From assembly GCA_958295515.1 (NCBI GenBank), contig CATQGW010000005.1, positions 186,001 through 250,000 on the forward strand: 64,000 nt of DNA. Direction: 5' to 3'. The notes beneath the pieces were generated by a model. That model searched no databases and was not told the origin of the DNA. It was given only the letters and a program-made list of their open reading frames with translations. Shown piece after piece: positions 43,670 to 51,261 of the stretch. The stretch's first letter is position 1. Every line of letters begins with the position of its first letter. Source of the stretch: an uncultured Dehalococcoidia bacterium. GTDB taxonomy: Bacteria; Chloroflexota; Dehalococcoidia; Bin125. A program made the position numbers and the translations under genes.

Positions 43670-44619
43670 TACGCCTCCGTATGGTCGAAGAGCGTCTTCG
43701 GGTTGCCCACCAGCATCGTCTCGATCTGCGCGTCGGTCACACCCTGCTCCTGCAGCGCGGGAATCACATCGTCCGGAATGTGATTGAAATGCCAGTTGGG
43801 CGACTGCTCCTGAACCACATTCATATCGGGAATCCAGTCGAGGCAGCAGCTCGCATCATGCGCCAGCAGGATGCGCTCCGCGTAACCGTCCTTGCAGAGC
43901 GAAGCCACCGTCCCCACCCGCTTCTCGAACGACAGGATCACATCCAGACCGAAACGGTCCATCCCGATGTACGATCCCGCATCCATCAGCGACTTGAGGT
44001 AGTCGGTATCGTCCGTATCGCCGACGTGCCCAATCACGATCCGGTTGAGGTCGCAGCCCTCCTCTTTGAAGACGCGCTGCTGCTCCGCGCCGAGCGTGGG
44101 CGGGCCGTTGTGCGTAGCGATCGGCACACCCGTCTCGCGGTGCGCGCGGGCACCCGCGCGCAGGCATTTCTCGTTATAGGAATCGACCCCGCCACCCTGC
44201 ACATCGGAGGCCAGCTTGATGATCCCCGCCTTGATCTCCGTGCCCGCGATGCCCTCCGTGATGTCCTTCACGAACACCCGCGTCAGCTCCTCCTGCGGAC
44301 GCCCGCGCCAGTACATCGAGCGGAGCCAGTAGATGCCCGTGCAGAGCACCACGTTGATGCTGGTCACCTCAGCGACCTTCTGCAAGTAGCCGATGTCGCG
44401 CCCCAGATCGGCGGTGGACAGGTCAACGACAGTCCCAACGCCGCGCTGCGCGAGCGCCGTCAGCTTCTCCTCCGCGGTCTGCACGCAGGCCGCCTCATCC
44501 CACAGCTCAGGCCAGTTCTCCGCAATCCCCGGCGAGCGGATGCCGATGTGCTCGTGGATCAGCGTGCGCCCCAGCTCCCCAGTGTCCAGCGCCCCCCGCA
44601 GCGTGTTAATCGTGGCCAT
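43666..44619 (-). CDS. Phosphotriesterase family metal-dependent hydrolase
   Basis: 317 residues from ATG 44619, with GGAGGGGGAG upstream. Binuclear-site residues are all visible: HxH in TLIHEHIG, the carbamylatable Lys in AGIIKLASD, His in VPIATHNGPPTL, His in NRIVIGHVGDTDDTDYLKS, and Asp in ILLAHDASCC. The fold matches the PTE-like lactonase/phosphotriesterase group (PHP family), which hydrolyses lactones or organophosphates. The native substrate is unknown. It is divergent from the acyl-CoA dehydrogenase gene at 44705. Confidence 0.9.
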   Translation of the reverse strand: MATINTLRGALDTGELGRTLIHEHIGIRSPGIAENWPELWDEAACVQTAEEKLTALAQRGVGTVVDLSTADLGRDIGYLQKVAEVTSINVVLCTGIYWLRSMYWRGRPQEELTRVFVKDITEGIAGTEIKAGIIKLASDVQGGGVDSYNEKCLRAGARAHRETGVPIATHNGPPTLGAEQQRVFKEEGCDLNRIVIGHVGDTDDTDYLKSLMDAGSYIGMDRFGLDVILSFEKRVGTVASLCKDGYAERILLAHDASCCLDWIPDMNVVQEQSPNWHFNHIPDDVIPALQEQGVTDAQIETMLVGNPKTLFDHTEAY

Positions 44620-44704
44620 CAGGTCTCCCCCTCCAATGCAGTCTCGCGCCGATCCTAACGCGCAGCGCCGCGCCGCGTTAGCGTCGCGCTTGAGGAGGTG
44701 AACC

Positions 44705-45934
44705 ATGACGACCGACGCGGAGCGTGAACTGATTGAGCAGGTGCGAGGCCTGGCGCGCGGGGCGTTCCGCGAGCGGGCGCCGCAGGCCGACGCCTCCGGC
44801 CAGTTCGGCCACGAGAACGCCGAGGCGCTCCGCGCCCTGGGCGTGCCGGGAATGCTGGTGGCCGAGTCCTCCGGCGGGCTGGGATGCAGCGGCGCGACCG
44901 CGGTGCGGGTGATCGAAGAAATCGCCTGGGGCGACGCCTCGACCGCCGTCGCGGTCAACATGCACCTGCTGGTCACCGCGCTGCTGGGCATCGTGCCGCC
45001 CTTTCCGCGCCGCAACGCCGTGCTCAAGGCGGTCGCCGAAGAGGGCGCGTGGTGCTGCGCGCCGGGCTCGATCCCGTTGCGCGAGCTGGACAACCGCACC
45101 GCCGGCTACGAGGCGGTCGAGCAGGGCGCGGAGCTGGTCTGGAACGGACGCGCCGGCTTCGCCTCAATGAGCGACGCGGCGCGCTTCGCCCTGCTCGGCG
45201 GCCGCATCGAGCGCGGCGAGGGCCGCGATCCCGATGTGGCCATCGCCATCGCCGACCTCGACGCCGTAGGGCTGACCAACCACGGCAACTGGGACGGCAT
45301 GGGTTTGCGCGCCACCGCCTCGCACGACATCTCCCTCGAGAACCTGCGCATGCCGCGCGCCGACGCCATGATCGTGCCGCTCCAGCTGCTGCGCGCCGCG
45401 GAGCACATGCAGACCCAGCAGCAGTGGCAGCGCCGCGCCTACCCCGCGCTCGGCATCCTCGCCATCTGGCTGGGCAACGCGCAGGCGCTGTTCGAAGAGG
45501 TCGTGGCCTACGTGCAGAAGCGCTACGGCTACCTCGCCGCCGACGGCGCGGTCGGCGCGTCCACCGGCCTGCGCGCCGAACAGCCCTGGGCGCAAATCGC
45601 GCTGGGCAACATGGAGCACTGGCTCGGCACCGCGCGCTCCCTGCTCTACGACGCCCTGCGCCAGGTCGAAGAGCCGTTCCCCGACCGCCAGTCGTTCGTA
45701 CGCTTCCAGGTGCGCACCACCTATCACCTACGCCGAATGGCCGAGGAGGTGGCGCAGGGCGCAATCTCAGTAGCCGGCGCGCACGGCTACGTACGCGGCA
45801 GCGAGATCGACCGTCTCTACCGCGACCTCACCGGCGGCATCGTAATGGCCTGGAAGACAGAAGAACTGCGCCACTCACTAGGCCTGTCCGCCCTAGGCCA
45901 AGAAATCACAATCGTCGGCCCGGCAGGGACGTAG
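44705..45934 (+). CDS. Acyl-CoA dehydrogenase family protein
   Basis: 409 residues with an excellent GAGGAGGTGA before ATG 44705. N-terminal helices and ALGVPGMLVAESSGGLGCSG lead to DASTAVAVNMHLLVTALLG. The middle barrel has WNGRAGFASMSDAARFALLG and GMGLRATASHDISLENLRMP, a common ACAD/monooxygenase-like stretch. The C-terminus has QGAISVAGAHGYVRGSEIDR and LYRDLTGGIVMAWKTEELRH. The missing T-E-P/S-G-S FAD loop near residue 120 (here CAPGSIPLREL) points to the class of ACAD-fold flavoenzymes that includes nitroalkane/sulfur hydroxylases, so the reaction is uncertain. Confidence 0.85.
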   Translation: MTTDAERELIEQVRGLARGAFRERAPQADASGQFGHENAEALRALGVPGMLVAESSGGLGCSGATAVRVIEEIAWGDASTAVAVNMHLLVTALLGIVPPFPRRNAVLKAVAEEGAWCCAPGSIPLRELDNRTAGYEAVEQGAELVWNGRAGFASMSDAARFALLGGRIERGEGRDPDVAIAIADLDAVGLTNHGNWDGMGLRATASHDISLENLRMPRADAMIVPLQLLRAAEHMQTQQQWQRRAYPALGILAIWLGNAQALFEEVVAYVQKRYGYLAADGAVGASTGLRAEQPWAQIALGNMEHWLGTARSLLYDALRQVEEPFPDRQSFVRFQVRTTYHLRRMAEEVAQGAISVAGAHGYVRGSEIDRLYRDLTGGIVMAWKTEELRHSLGLSALGQEITIVGPAGT

Positions 45935-46055
45935 CGCGCTGGTCATGGGCAGGCGGCTCAGATCCTGCTCGGTCGCCGAGAACGACATCGCGTCGACGCC
46001 ACCGACACGCGCACCGGCTGTTGAGGGCGGCTGCTTCCGGGCGAAGAGCCTTTGC

Positions 46056-46193
46056 CACGAGCTTAACTGCCACCGCTTAAACTGGCGCTCCCTGTCAGGA
46101 CACATACCAAGAGATTAACGCGACCGCTTAACCACGACCGCTTAACTACGACCGCTTAACCTGGTGTACTATCGTACCTGCTAACAATTAAGC
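46056..46193. promoter_or_regulatory. Array of GCTTAA sites upstream of the Swt1-like HEPN gene
   Basis: GCTTAA occurs at 46061, 46075, 46126, 46140 and 46154, and inverted (TTAAGC) at 46188. The last three direct copies lie in a perfect 14-bp tandem repeat, CGACCGCTTAAC plus two variable bases, starting at 46121, 46135 and 46149; the first pair is also 14 bp apart. The array ends about 75 bp before ATG 46270, and a TATGAT box sits at 46234. The spacing suggests cooperative binding of a regulator on nearly the same DNA face. The DNA is clearly AT-richer than its surroundings. Confidence 0.7.
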
Positions 46194-46269
46194 TCGTACC
46201 TGGTTTCGACCTCAATCGCGATTGTACGTATGCTATGATCGGCTCGCCATCGAATGAGAGGGGCGGGCA

Positions 46270-46953
46270 ATGAAAACATCCGGCACGCGGCAGCATCGAG
46301 CGGAAACGGTCGGCAGACTGCTTGAACCCCTGTGCGATGGACTGGGGCCTGCGGTCTGGGAGGCGCGCCGCCATGACCTCGCCGGGTTCCGTAGAGTTCA
46401 AAGCGGCGCGCACAGCGCACTGTTGCAGGGCGACTTCGAGGACGCCGTTCGACGCAACGGCTGCGTAGACCGCCCCATGCGCCAAACGCTCAACGACCCG
46501 CGCAAGACCCTCGCGCTGCTCAGAAGCTCCAGCAGGATTCGCAACGAGCTCTTCGGTGAGGATCCCAGCTGGCTGCGCCACATTGCCACGTTGACTGAGG
46601 CCCGCAACTGCTGGGCGCATCTGGAGCCGATTTCGGAGAGGCTGTGTGCTCAGGCGTTGAACAGCGCGGAGCATCTGCTGCGCGGGATCAGCGCATTCTC
46701 GCAGGCGGACCAAGTCGCGGCGCTCCGGGACCGCGTCCCGTCCGACGCGCTCGAGCGCCTTCTCGAGCAGCGCGAGCGAGACCTTGAGCGACGCGAACAG
46801 CGGATCGCGAGCCGCGAGGCCGAGATTCAGCGCTGGATCAACCACACGCGCCGCGCCATGAGCGACGCGCGACGGCAGCACGAGCATCAGCTCGGCGCAG
46901 CCCTCATCGCCGGGGCGCTCGCAGCCTTCGCCCTCGCAGGCCGCGCTCGCTAA
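46270..46953 (+). CDS. Swt1-like HEPN protein with coiled coil and C-terminal membrane helix
   Basis: 227 residues with GAGAGGGGC upstream of ATG 46270. The N-terminal ~140 residues end in a HEPN signature of the Swt1 type: LTEARNCWAHLEPISERLCA, with R-x4-H as RNCWAH, followed by ALNSAEHLLRGISAF. Residues about 160-195 are a highly charged coiled coil (LLEQRERDLERREQRIASRE). The last 20 residues (LGAALIAGALAAFALAG) form a membrane helix. This looks like a membrane-tethered HEPN RNase or its sensor. The upstream GCTTAA array suggests tight control. Two Uma2 genes lie convergent to it. Confidence 0.68.
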   Translation: MKTSGTRQHRAETVGRLLEPLCDGLGPAVWEARRHDLAGFRRVQSGAHSALLQGDFEDAVRRNGCVDRPMRQTLNDPRKTLALLRSSSRIRNELFGEDPSWLRHIATLTEARNCWAHLEPISERLCAQALNSAEHLLRGISAFSQADQVAALRDRVPSDALERLLEQRERDLERREQRIASREAEIQRWINHTRRAMSDARRQHEHQLGAALIAGALAAFALAGRAR

Positions 46954-46977
46954 TCCGACAGCGCACGCGCCGCGCCC

Positions 46978-47607
46978 TCACGCCTCCGCGCGCCACACAC
47001 CGGCGAGATCAACCACGAGACCATCAAGCACATCTTCCCCCGATAGCGTCGCAGGACGCGCAAGCTGCTCGTGCGGGCCGTCCTCGCGGTAGATATCGGC
47101 GAGACCCTTAAACGGGTCGATCAACCACGCCAGCCGCACGCCATACTCAATCCACATCCGCATCTTCGCCTCCTGCTGGCTCCGCCGGTCGGACGGCGAC
47201 ACGACCTCAACGACGAAGTCAGGGCTGAACGGCAGCGGACCCTCGTCAGCCGGATCCAGCTTCGCAGCCCGCTCCGGCGAGAGCCACGCGACATCAGGTA
47301 GTCGCCGCCCTCGCTCGCCCGTGCGAACCTCCGCGTCGGTGATGACAAATTCGCCCCCGGCGCTGGTCGCCCAGTTCCCGACCTGTAGGCCAATGCTCGC
47401 GGAGCGACGGCTGCTCTTCCACCCGGGAAATCCCATGACGATGAGCCTTCCCGTTTCGTCGACTTCAAAGCGCAGCTCAGGGTTCAGGTCAATGAGCTCG
47501 TCGAACGCGGCGTCGGTCAGCACCCACTCCTTCGGCAGGCAGATCGTCACGGGTGCTGCGCACTCGGCTGCTTGGGCAACTGTCTGTGGCTCGGTAGCGG
47601 TGACCAT
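46978..47607 (-). CDS. Uma2 family (DUF820) putative endonuclease, copy 1
   Basis: 209 residues. The restriction-like core is visible: LNPELRFEVDETGRLIVMGF, RRLPDVAWLSPERAA (PD), DFVVEVVSPSDRRSQQEAKM (E-V-x-S, with K for the K motif), RMWIEYGVRLAWLIDPFKGL, then ADIYR. Uma2 proteins are PD-(D/E)xK-fold proteins that often occur in many copies; their biological role is poorly known. It lies 9 bp downstream of a paralogue on the same strand. Confidence 0.85.
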   Translation of the reverse strand: MVTATEPQTVAQAAECAAPVTICLPKEWVLTDAAFDELIDLNPELRFEVDETGRLIVMGFPGWKSSRRSASIGLQVGNWATSAGGEFVITDAEVRTGERGRRLPDVAWLSPERAAKLDPADEGPLPFSPDFVVEVVSPSDRRSQQEAKMRMWIEYGVRLAWLIDPFKGLADIYREDGPHEQLARPATLSGEDVLDGLVVDLAGVWRAEA

Positions 47608-47616
47608 GAGAACAGG

Positions 47617-48246
47617 CTACTCCGCGCGCCAGACGCTGGAGAGGTCAACGACCAGTCCAGGCAGCACATCTTCCCCCGACAGCGACGCGGGGCGCTCATG
47701 GCGCTCCGGCTCTCCGCCGGGGCGGTAGACGTAGGCGGCGTTGCCGAAGGGGTCGATCAGCCACGCCAGCCGCACGCCCTCCTCCAACCACATCCGCATC
47801 TTGCTCTGGAGCAGCGGCAGCTGATCCGAGGGAGAGAGAACCTCAACCAGAAAGTCGGGGCAGACCATCCCGGCGCCTTCATCGCCGGCGATGGCCGCCG
47901 CCGCGCGCTCTGCCGATATCCAGGCCACATCCGGCGCGCGCCGGCCCGAGCCGCGGGTTCTGAAAAACCCGCCTTCGCCGCTCACCATCCCGCCGCCGCC
48001 GGCCGCACTCCAGATGGATATCTGAGCGCTGACGATGACTGCACGCGCGCTGCTCAGAAACCCGCCGCTGCCCATCACCACCAGCCTTCCCTCTTCATCG
48101 ACTTCGAACTGCAGCTCCTCGTTCAGCGCCAGCAGCTCGAAGAACGACTCATCAGTCACCCGCCACATCGCAGGCAACTCGATCACAAGGACCGCTGTGT
48201 CAGCGAGCCGCGTCTCCGCTGCCGAGCGTGTTGCGACGGTGACCAT
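47617..48246 (-). CDS. Uma2 family (DUF820) putative endonuclease, copy 2
   Basis: 209 residues, same length as its neighbour: LNEELQFEVDEEGRLVVMGS, GRRAPDVAWISAERAAAA, DFLVEVLSPSDQLPLLQSKM and RMWLEEGVRLAWLIDPFGNA. N-terminal RSAAETRLADTAVLVIELPA is less conserved. The pair is an obvious old tandem duplication and probably one transcription unit, with the nitronate monooxygenase gene divergent from it. Confidence 0.85.
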   Translation of the reverse strand: MVTVATRSAAETRLADTAVLVIELPAMWRVTDESFFELLALNEELQFEVDEEGRLVVMGSGGFLSSARAVIVSAQISIWSAAGGGGMVSGEGGFFRTRGSGRRAPDVAWISAERAAAAIAGDEGAGMVCPDFLVEVLSPSDQLPLLQSKMRMWLEEGVRLAWLIDPFGNAAYVYRPGGEPERHERPASLSGEDVLPGLVVDLSSVWRAE

Positions 48247-48345
48247 GATGCGCCCAGTCTATGAGGATCACTGCCGCATCGTGCGCGGCGGCTGTAGCAT
48301 GCGCGTGTTGCCGACTGCGCGGCTGCTGAGGAAAGGGTTGCTCCA

Positions 48346-49485
48346 ATGGCGTCTCCGCTCAAGACCGAACTCTGCGACATGCTGGGGATTGAACTGCCGA
48401 TCATGCTGGCCGGCATGGGCGGCGCGGCCGGACCCGCGCTCGCCGCCGCCGTCTCCGAGGCCGGCGGGCTGGGCGTCGTCGGCGCCACCGGCTACACCCC
48501 CGACGAACTCGCCGAGATGATCGCCAAAGTGCGCTCGCTGACCGACAAACCCTTCGGCGTCGACCTCCTGCTGCCCTCCTCGATCGCCGACTCCGGCAAC
48601 CGCGAGGACCTCGAAATCCAAATCACCGCCGAGCACCGTAGGTACGTCGACAACCTCAAGCAGGAGTTCGAGATTCCCGAGCCCTCCCGCCTGCCCGAAC
48701 GCCCGCCCCTGACCCAGGACTACTTCCGCAAGCAGGTCGAGGTGATTCTCGACGAGAACGTGCCCGTCTTCGCCTCCGGGCTGGGCAATCCCGGCTGGAT
48801 GGTGCCCGACGCGCACGCGCAGGGGATGAAGGTGATCGGGCTGGTCGGCAACACCCGCAACGCGCGCCGCGTCGCCGCCGCCAATGTCGACGCCGTGGTC
48901 GCACAGGGCACCGAAGCCGGCGGGCACACCGGGCGGATCGGCACGCTCGCCCTGGTCCCCCAGGTGGCCGACGCAATCGCCCCGACCAAGACCATCGCCG
49001 CCGGCGGCATCGTCGACGGCCGCGGACTGGTCGCCGCCCTCGCGCTCGGCGCGGAAGCCATCTGGTGCGGCACCGCCTTCCTCGCCACCCCCGAGGCCTA
49101 CCAGGACGCCGAAGAGCGCGGCGAAACCGACGCCTGGACGCGCAAGGTGCAGCACGACAAGCTGGTCGCCGCCGTCGATGAGGACACCCGAATCGGGCGG
49201 ATGTACTCCGGCAAGACGATGCGCCACATGTACAACGCCTGGACCGAAGCCTGGGAGCGCCCCGAAGCGCCGCCCACCCTGCCCATGCCCCTCCAGGGGC
49301 TGCTCGTCGGCGAAGCCCTGCGCGGCGCGCGCGAAGCCCACATCGAAGGGCTGATCGGCGGTCCCGCCGGCAACGGCGCAGGACTGATCAAGGCGATCCG
49401 CCCCGCCACCGAGGTCGTCGGCTCGATGGTCGAGGTCGCCGAAGAACTGTGCGAGCGCTTCGGCCTACAGCCGGTCGAGGCCTAA
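48346..49485 (+). CDS. Nitronate monooxygenase family FMN protein
   Basis: 379 residues. It is a TIM-barrel flavoenzyme of the NMO/2-nitropropane dioxygenase family: LGIELPIMLAGMGGAAGPAL, AAAVSEAGGLGVVGATGYTP, and the FMN-phosphate/His motif VAQGTEAGGHTGRIGTLALV. VADAIAPTKTIAAGGIVDGR and AIWCGTAFLATPEAY complete the barrel. An insert (ADSGNREDLEIQITAEHRRY ... RPPLTQDYFRKQVEVIL) of about 40 residues is longer than in minimal NMOs. It may oxidise nitroalkanes or act as an enoyl reductase-like enzyme. Confidence 0.9.
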   Translation: MASPLKTELCDMLGIELPIMLAGMGGAAGPALAAAVSEAGGLGVVGATGYTPDELAEMIAKVRSLTDKPFGVDLLLPSSIADSGNREDLEIQITAEHRRYVDNLKQEFEIPEPSRLPERPPLTQDYFRKQVEVILDENVPVFASGLGNPGWMVPDAHAQGMKVIGLVGNTRNARRVAAANVDAVVAQGTEAGGHTGRIGTLALVPQVADAIAPTKTIAAGGIVDGRGLVAALALGAEAIWCGTAFLATPEAYQDAEERGETDAWTRKVQHDKLVAAVDEDTRIGRMYSGKTMRHMYNAWTEAWERPEAPPTLPMPLQGLLVGEALRGAREAHIEGLIGGPAGNGAGLIKAIRPATEVVGSMVEVAEELCERFGLQPVEA

Positions 49486-49532
49486 CCGCCCAACGCGCAA
49501 CCTGACGCCCAACCTCATGCCGAGCGCCGGCG

Positions 49533-50141
49533 ATGAAGATTTGCAGGTCCTGCCACCGCGAAACGTTTGACGGGCGCGCCGCCTGCCACCACTGCGGCGC
49601 GGACGTCGCCGCGACCCTGCCGATCGCCCTGCCCAGCCGCGACGCCGCAACCTGGGTGCGCCCCGGGCCCTTTATGTCGCGCGTCGGCGACCTCGCGCTC
49701 AGCATCGACGGGATGATCTTCTACGCCGAGGACGGCCGCCCCCTGCTCAATGTGCCCGCGCGCAGCATCCGCCGCGTGCGCGGCGCGCAGGGCCGCGACC
49801 TGATCATCGAGTGGGACGACCCGCAGGGGCAGCGCAAGAGCACGCGAATGCGCGTGCGCTGGGCGCCCCAGGCGGATCGCACGCTGCGCCCCGATTACAT
49901 CGTCAGCCGCTACGGCATCGGCGGCGGGCGCATGCGCGCCAGAGCCGCCTACGGCCCTCGCTCCCCGCATCGGCGCGAACGCCGCACCCGGCGCGACTAC
50001 GCCGTGGTGCGCGACCGCTGGCTCTCCGGCCTCGAAATGCTGCTCGCCGCAGACCGCTACGCGCTCGACCGCCGCCCGCTCGAAGAGCAGTCCGACTGGC
50101 GGCGGCGTCTGCGCGCCCGCTTCTCCTGGCTGGCGGGCTGA
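49533..50141 (+). CDS. Zinc-ribbon protein with PH-like domain, unknown function
   Basis: 202 residues. An N-terminal zinc ribbon (CRSCHRETFDGRAACHHCG) is followed by a beta-rich region of about 90 residues (DLALSIDGMIFYAEDGRPLL, then VPARSIRRVRGAQGRDLIIE), which resembles the small PH-like domains often paired with such ribbons. The C-terminal third is very basic (RRERRTRRDYAVVRDRW). No named family is recognised. Eight bases separate it from the next gene, which is also Cys/Arg-rich, so they are likely co-expressed. Confidence 0.6.
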   Translation: MKICRSCHRETFDGRAACHHCGADVAATLPIALPSRDAATWVRPGPFMSRVGDLALSIDGMIFYAEDGRPLLNVPARSIRRVRGAQGRDLIIEWDDPQGQRKSTRMRVRWAPQADRTLRPDYIVSRYGIGGGRMRARAAYGPRSPHRRERRTRRDYAVVRDRWLSGLEMLLAADRYALDRRPLEEQSDWRRRLRARFSWLAG

Positions 50142-50149
50142 CCACCGCA

Positions 50150-50470
50150 ATGCCGCGCCGCAACCGCAAGGCGCGCCGCCCCAACCAGCGCCCGCGGCTG
50201 TTCCACCCCGAGAGTCGGCGCGAGTCGCGCCGCAACCAGCGCGAGCTGGAGACCTACCTGGCCAATCCCCCGCTCGAGCCCGCGTCGCTCGAGCCTGCAC
50301 CGCTCGAGCCCGCCCCGCCGCTCGCCCGCGAGTGCGGCAACTGCCTCGACTGGCTCCCCCCACCCGACTCCCTCGCCGCCGCCCGCGGACGCTGCATCCA
50401 CCCCGCCTCCGGCATCCTCGCCCCACCCGCCGACACCCCCGCCTGCCCCCACTACACCCCCCGCCGCTAA
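50150..50470 (+). CDS. Small Cys-rich, Arg-rich protein
   Basis: 106 residues from ATG 50150. The strongly basic N-terminus (MPRRNRKARRPNQRPRLF ... RRESRRNQRE) is followed by a short repeat LEPAS/LEPAP/LEPAP (three copies) and a C-terminal metal-binding-like segment with CGNCLDW, GRCIHP and ACPHY. The C-terminal cysteines resemble small zinc- or iron-sulfur-binding modules (CxxC...C...C-H). It may bind nucleic acid. I cannot name a family. Confidence 0.5.
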   Translation: MPRRNRKARRPNQRPRLFHPESRRESRRNQRELETYLANPPLEPASLEPAPLEPAPPLARECGNCLDWLPPPDSLAAARGRCIHPASGILAPPADTPACPHYTPRR

Positions 50471-50498
50471 GCCCCCGAAGCGCGCCTCCCGGCATAAC

Positions 50499-50538
50499 CC
50501 GGTTGACAGACCGGAAACCGGCCGGGTATCCGGTTTGT
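50499..50538 (+). promoter_or_regulatory. Restriction-modification promoter overlapped by CCGG sites
   Basis: TTGACA at 50503-50508, with an 18-nt spacer to TATCCG at 50527-50532, gives a transcription start at about the A of ATG 50539 and so a leaderless mRNA. CCGG occurs five times (50499, 50511, 50518, 50522, 50530); two copies, ACCGGA and TCCGGT, match WCCGGW, the site class of BsaWI-like enzymes. One lies just after the -35 hexamer and the other overlaps the -10, so methylation could tune expression. Confidence 0.55.
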
Positions 50539-51261
50539 ATGGTCACCCACGCCACCCCCGACACGCGCGAAAACGCGCTCCTGAGACTCTTCCTGGAGTG
50601 GCCGGCAGAAGACGGCAAGCCCGAGGAGCACATCGAAGAGATACTCCAACAGTTCGAGCGCCAGCAGGCGACGCGCGGCGGCGACGAAGGTCAATCGATG
50701 AAAGCCGTCGGCGGTCACGGCCTGCAGAAATTGGTGCGTGTCCTCGTTGAGGACGCGGTCAACGCGCTCAATCGGGAGCACGGCCTCTCCCTCCGCTGTA
50801 CATCGGATGCTGAACTCAAGCGACGCAACCCGCCGGCCAATCTTGACCGCGTCAAGCGCAACCTCCTGATCGACTACGGCCCATACGGGATGCACCTGCC
50901 AGACGCCGATGTCGTCGTCTACCACGCCGAGACGTTTGCCGTCATCTGCATCGTCTCCTGCAAGACATCGTTGCGTGATCGGCTCAAGCAAACCGCCTAC
51001 TGGAAGCTCAAGCTGCAACAGAATCCATTCACCAATCACGTCCGCGTCTGCCTGATGACGCCGGACAAAGACAGCGAACTCAGCGAGAATCGGCACCCTC
51101 ACCGAAAGAACTACGCAATCGTTAGCACCGATCTTGATGCTACCTATCTGCTACGACCTTCGTTCGAAGCGACAGCGATGATCAAGCCGTTCACCGACTT
51201 CGCCTCAGACGTTTCGGATTGGATGTCCGGACCCTTGGGGGGGGGGGGGGGGGGGGGGTAA
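50539..51261 (+). CDS. Type II restriction endonuclease, BsaWI-like
   Basis: 240 residues from ATG 50539. HGLQKLVRVLVEDAVNALNR leads to the catalytic region: YGMHLPDADVVVYHAETFAV (acid near 121), then ICIVSCKTSLRDRLKQTAYW (Lys near 141), a pattern seen in the BsaWI group that recognises CCGG cores. NHVRVCLMTPDKDSEL and KNYAIVSTDLDATYLL follow. The C-terminus is seven glycines encoded by a G22 run, ending in TAA, which is immediately followed by the ATG of the methyltransferase. It cuts unmodified DNA; the methyltransferase protects the host. The BsaWI assignment is from motif memory and is supported, not proven, by WCCGGW sites in its promoter. Confidence 0.65.
   Translation: MVTHATPDTRENALLRLFLEWPAEDGKPEEHIEEILQQFERQQATRGGDEGQSMKAVGGHGLQKLVRVLVEDAVNALNREHGLSLRCTSDAELKRRNPPANLDRVKRNLLIDYGPYGMHLPDADVVVYHAETFAVICIVSCKTSLRDRLKQTAYWKLKLQQNPFTNHVRVCLMTPDKDSELSENRHPHRKNYAIVSTDLDATYLLRPSFEATAMIKPFTDFASDVSDWMSGPLGGGGGGG
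51237..51258. repeat. G22 homopolymer at the endonuclease/methyltransferase junction
   Basis: Twenty-two G residues encode the end of a Leu codon plus Gly7, followed by TAAATG, where TAA stops the endonuclease and ATG starts the methyltransferase. Slippage would change the endonuclease tail and its stop, and the spacing between the two genes' reading frames. Confidence 0.92.

Noticed and set aside
44884-46080. Frame in the same direction over the acyl-CoA dehydrogenase gene
   Set aside because: Arg-rich out-of-frame reading of the acyl-CoA dehydrogenase; no ribosome-binding site and no motif.
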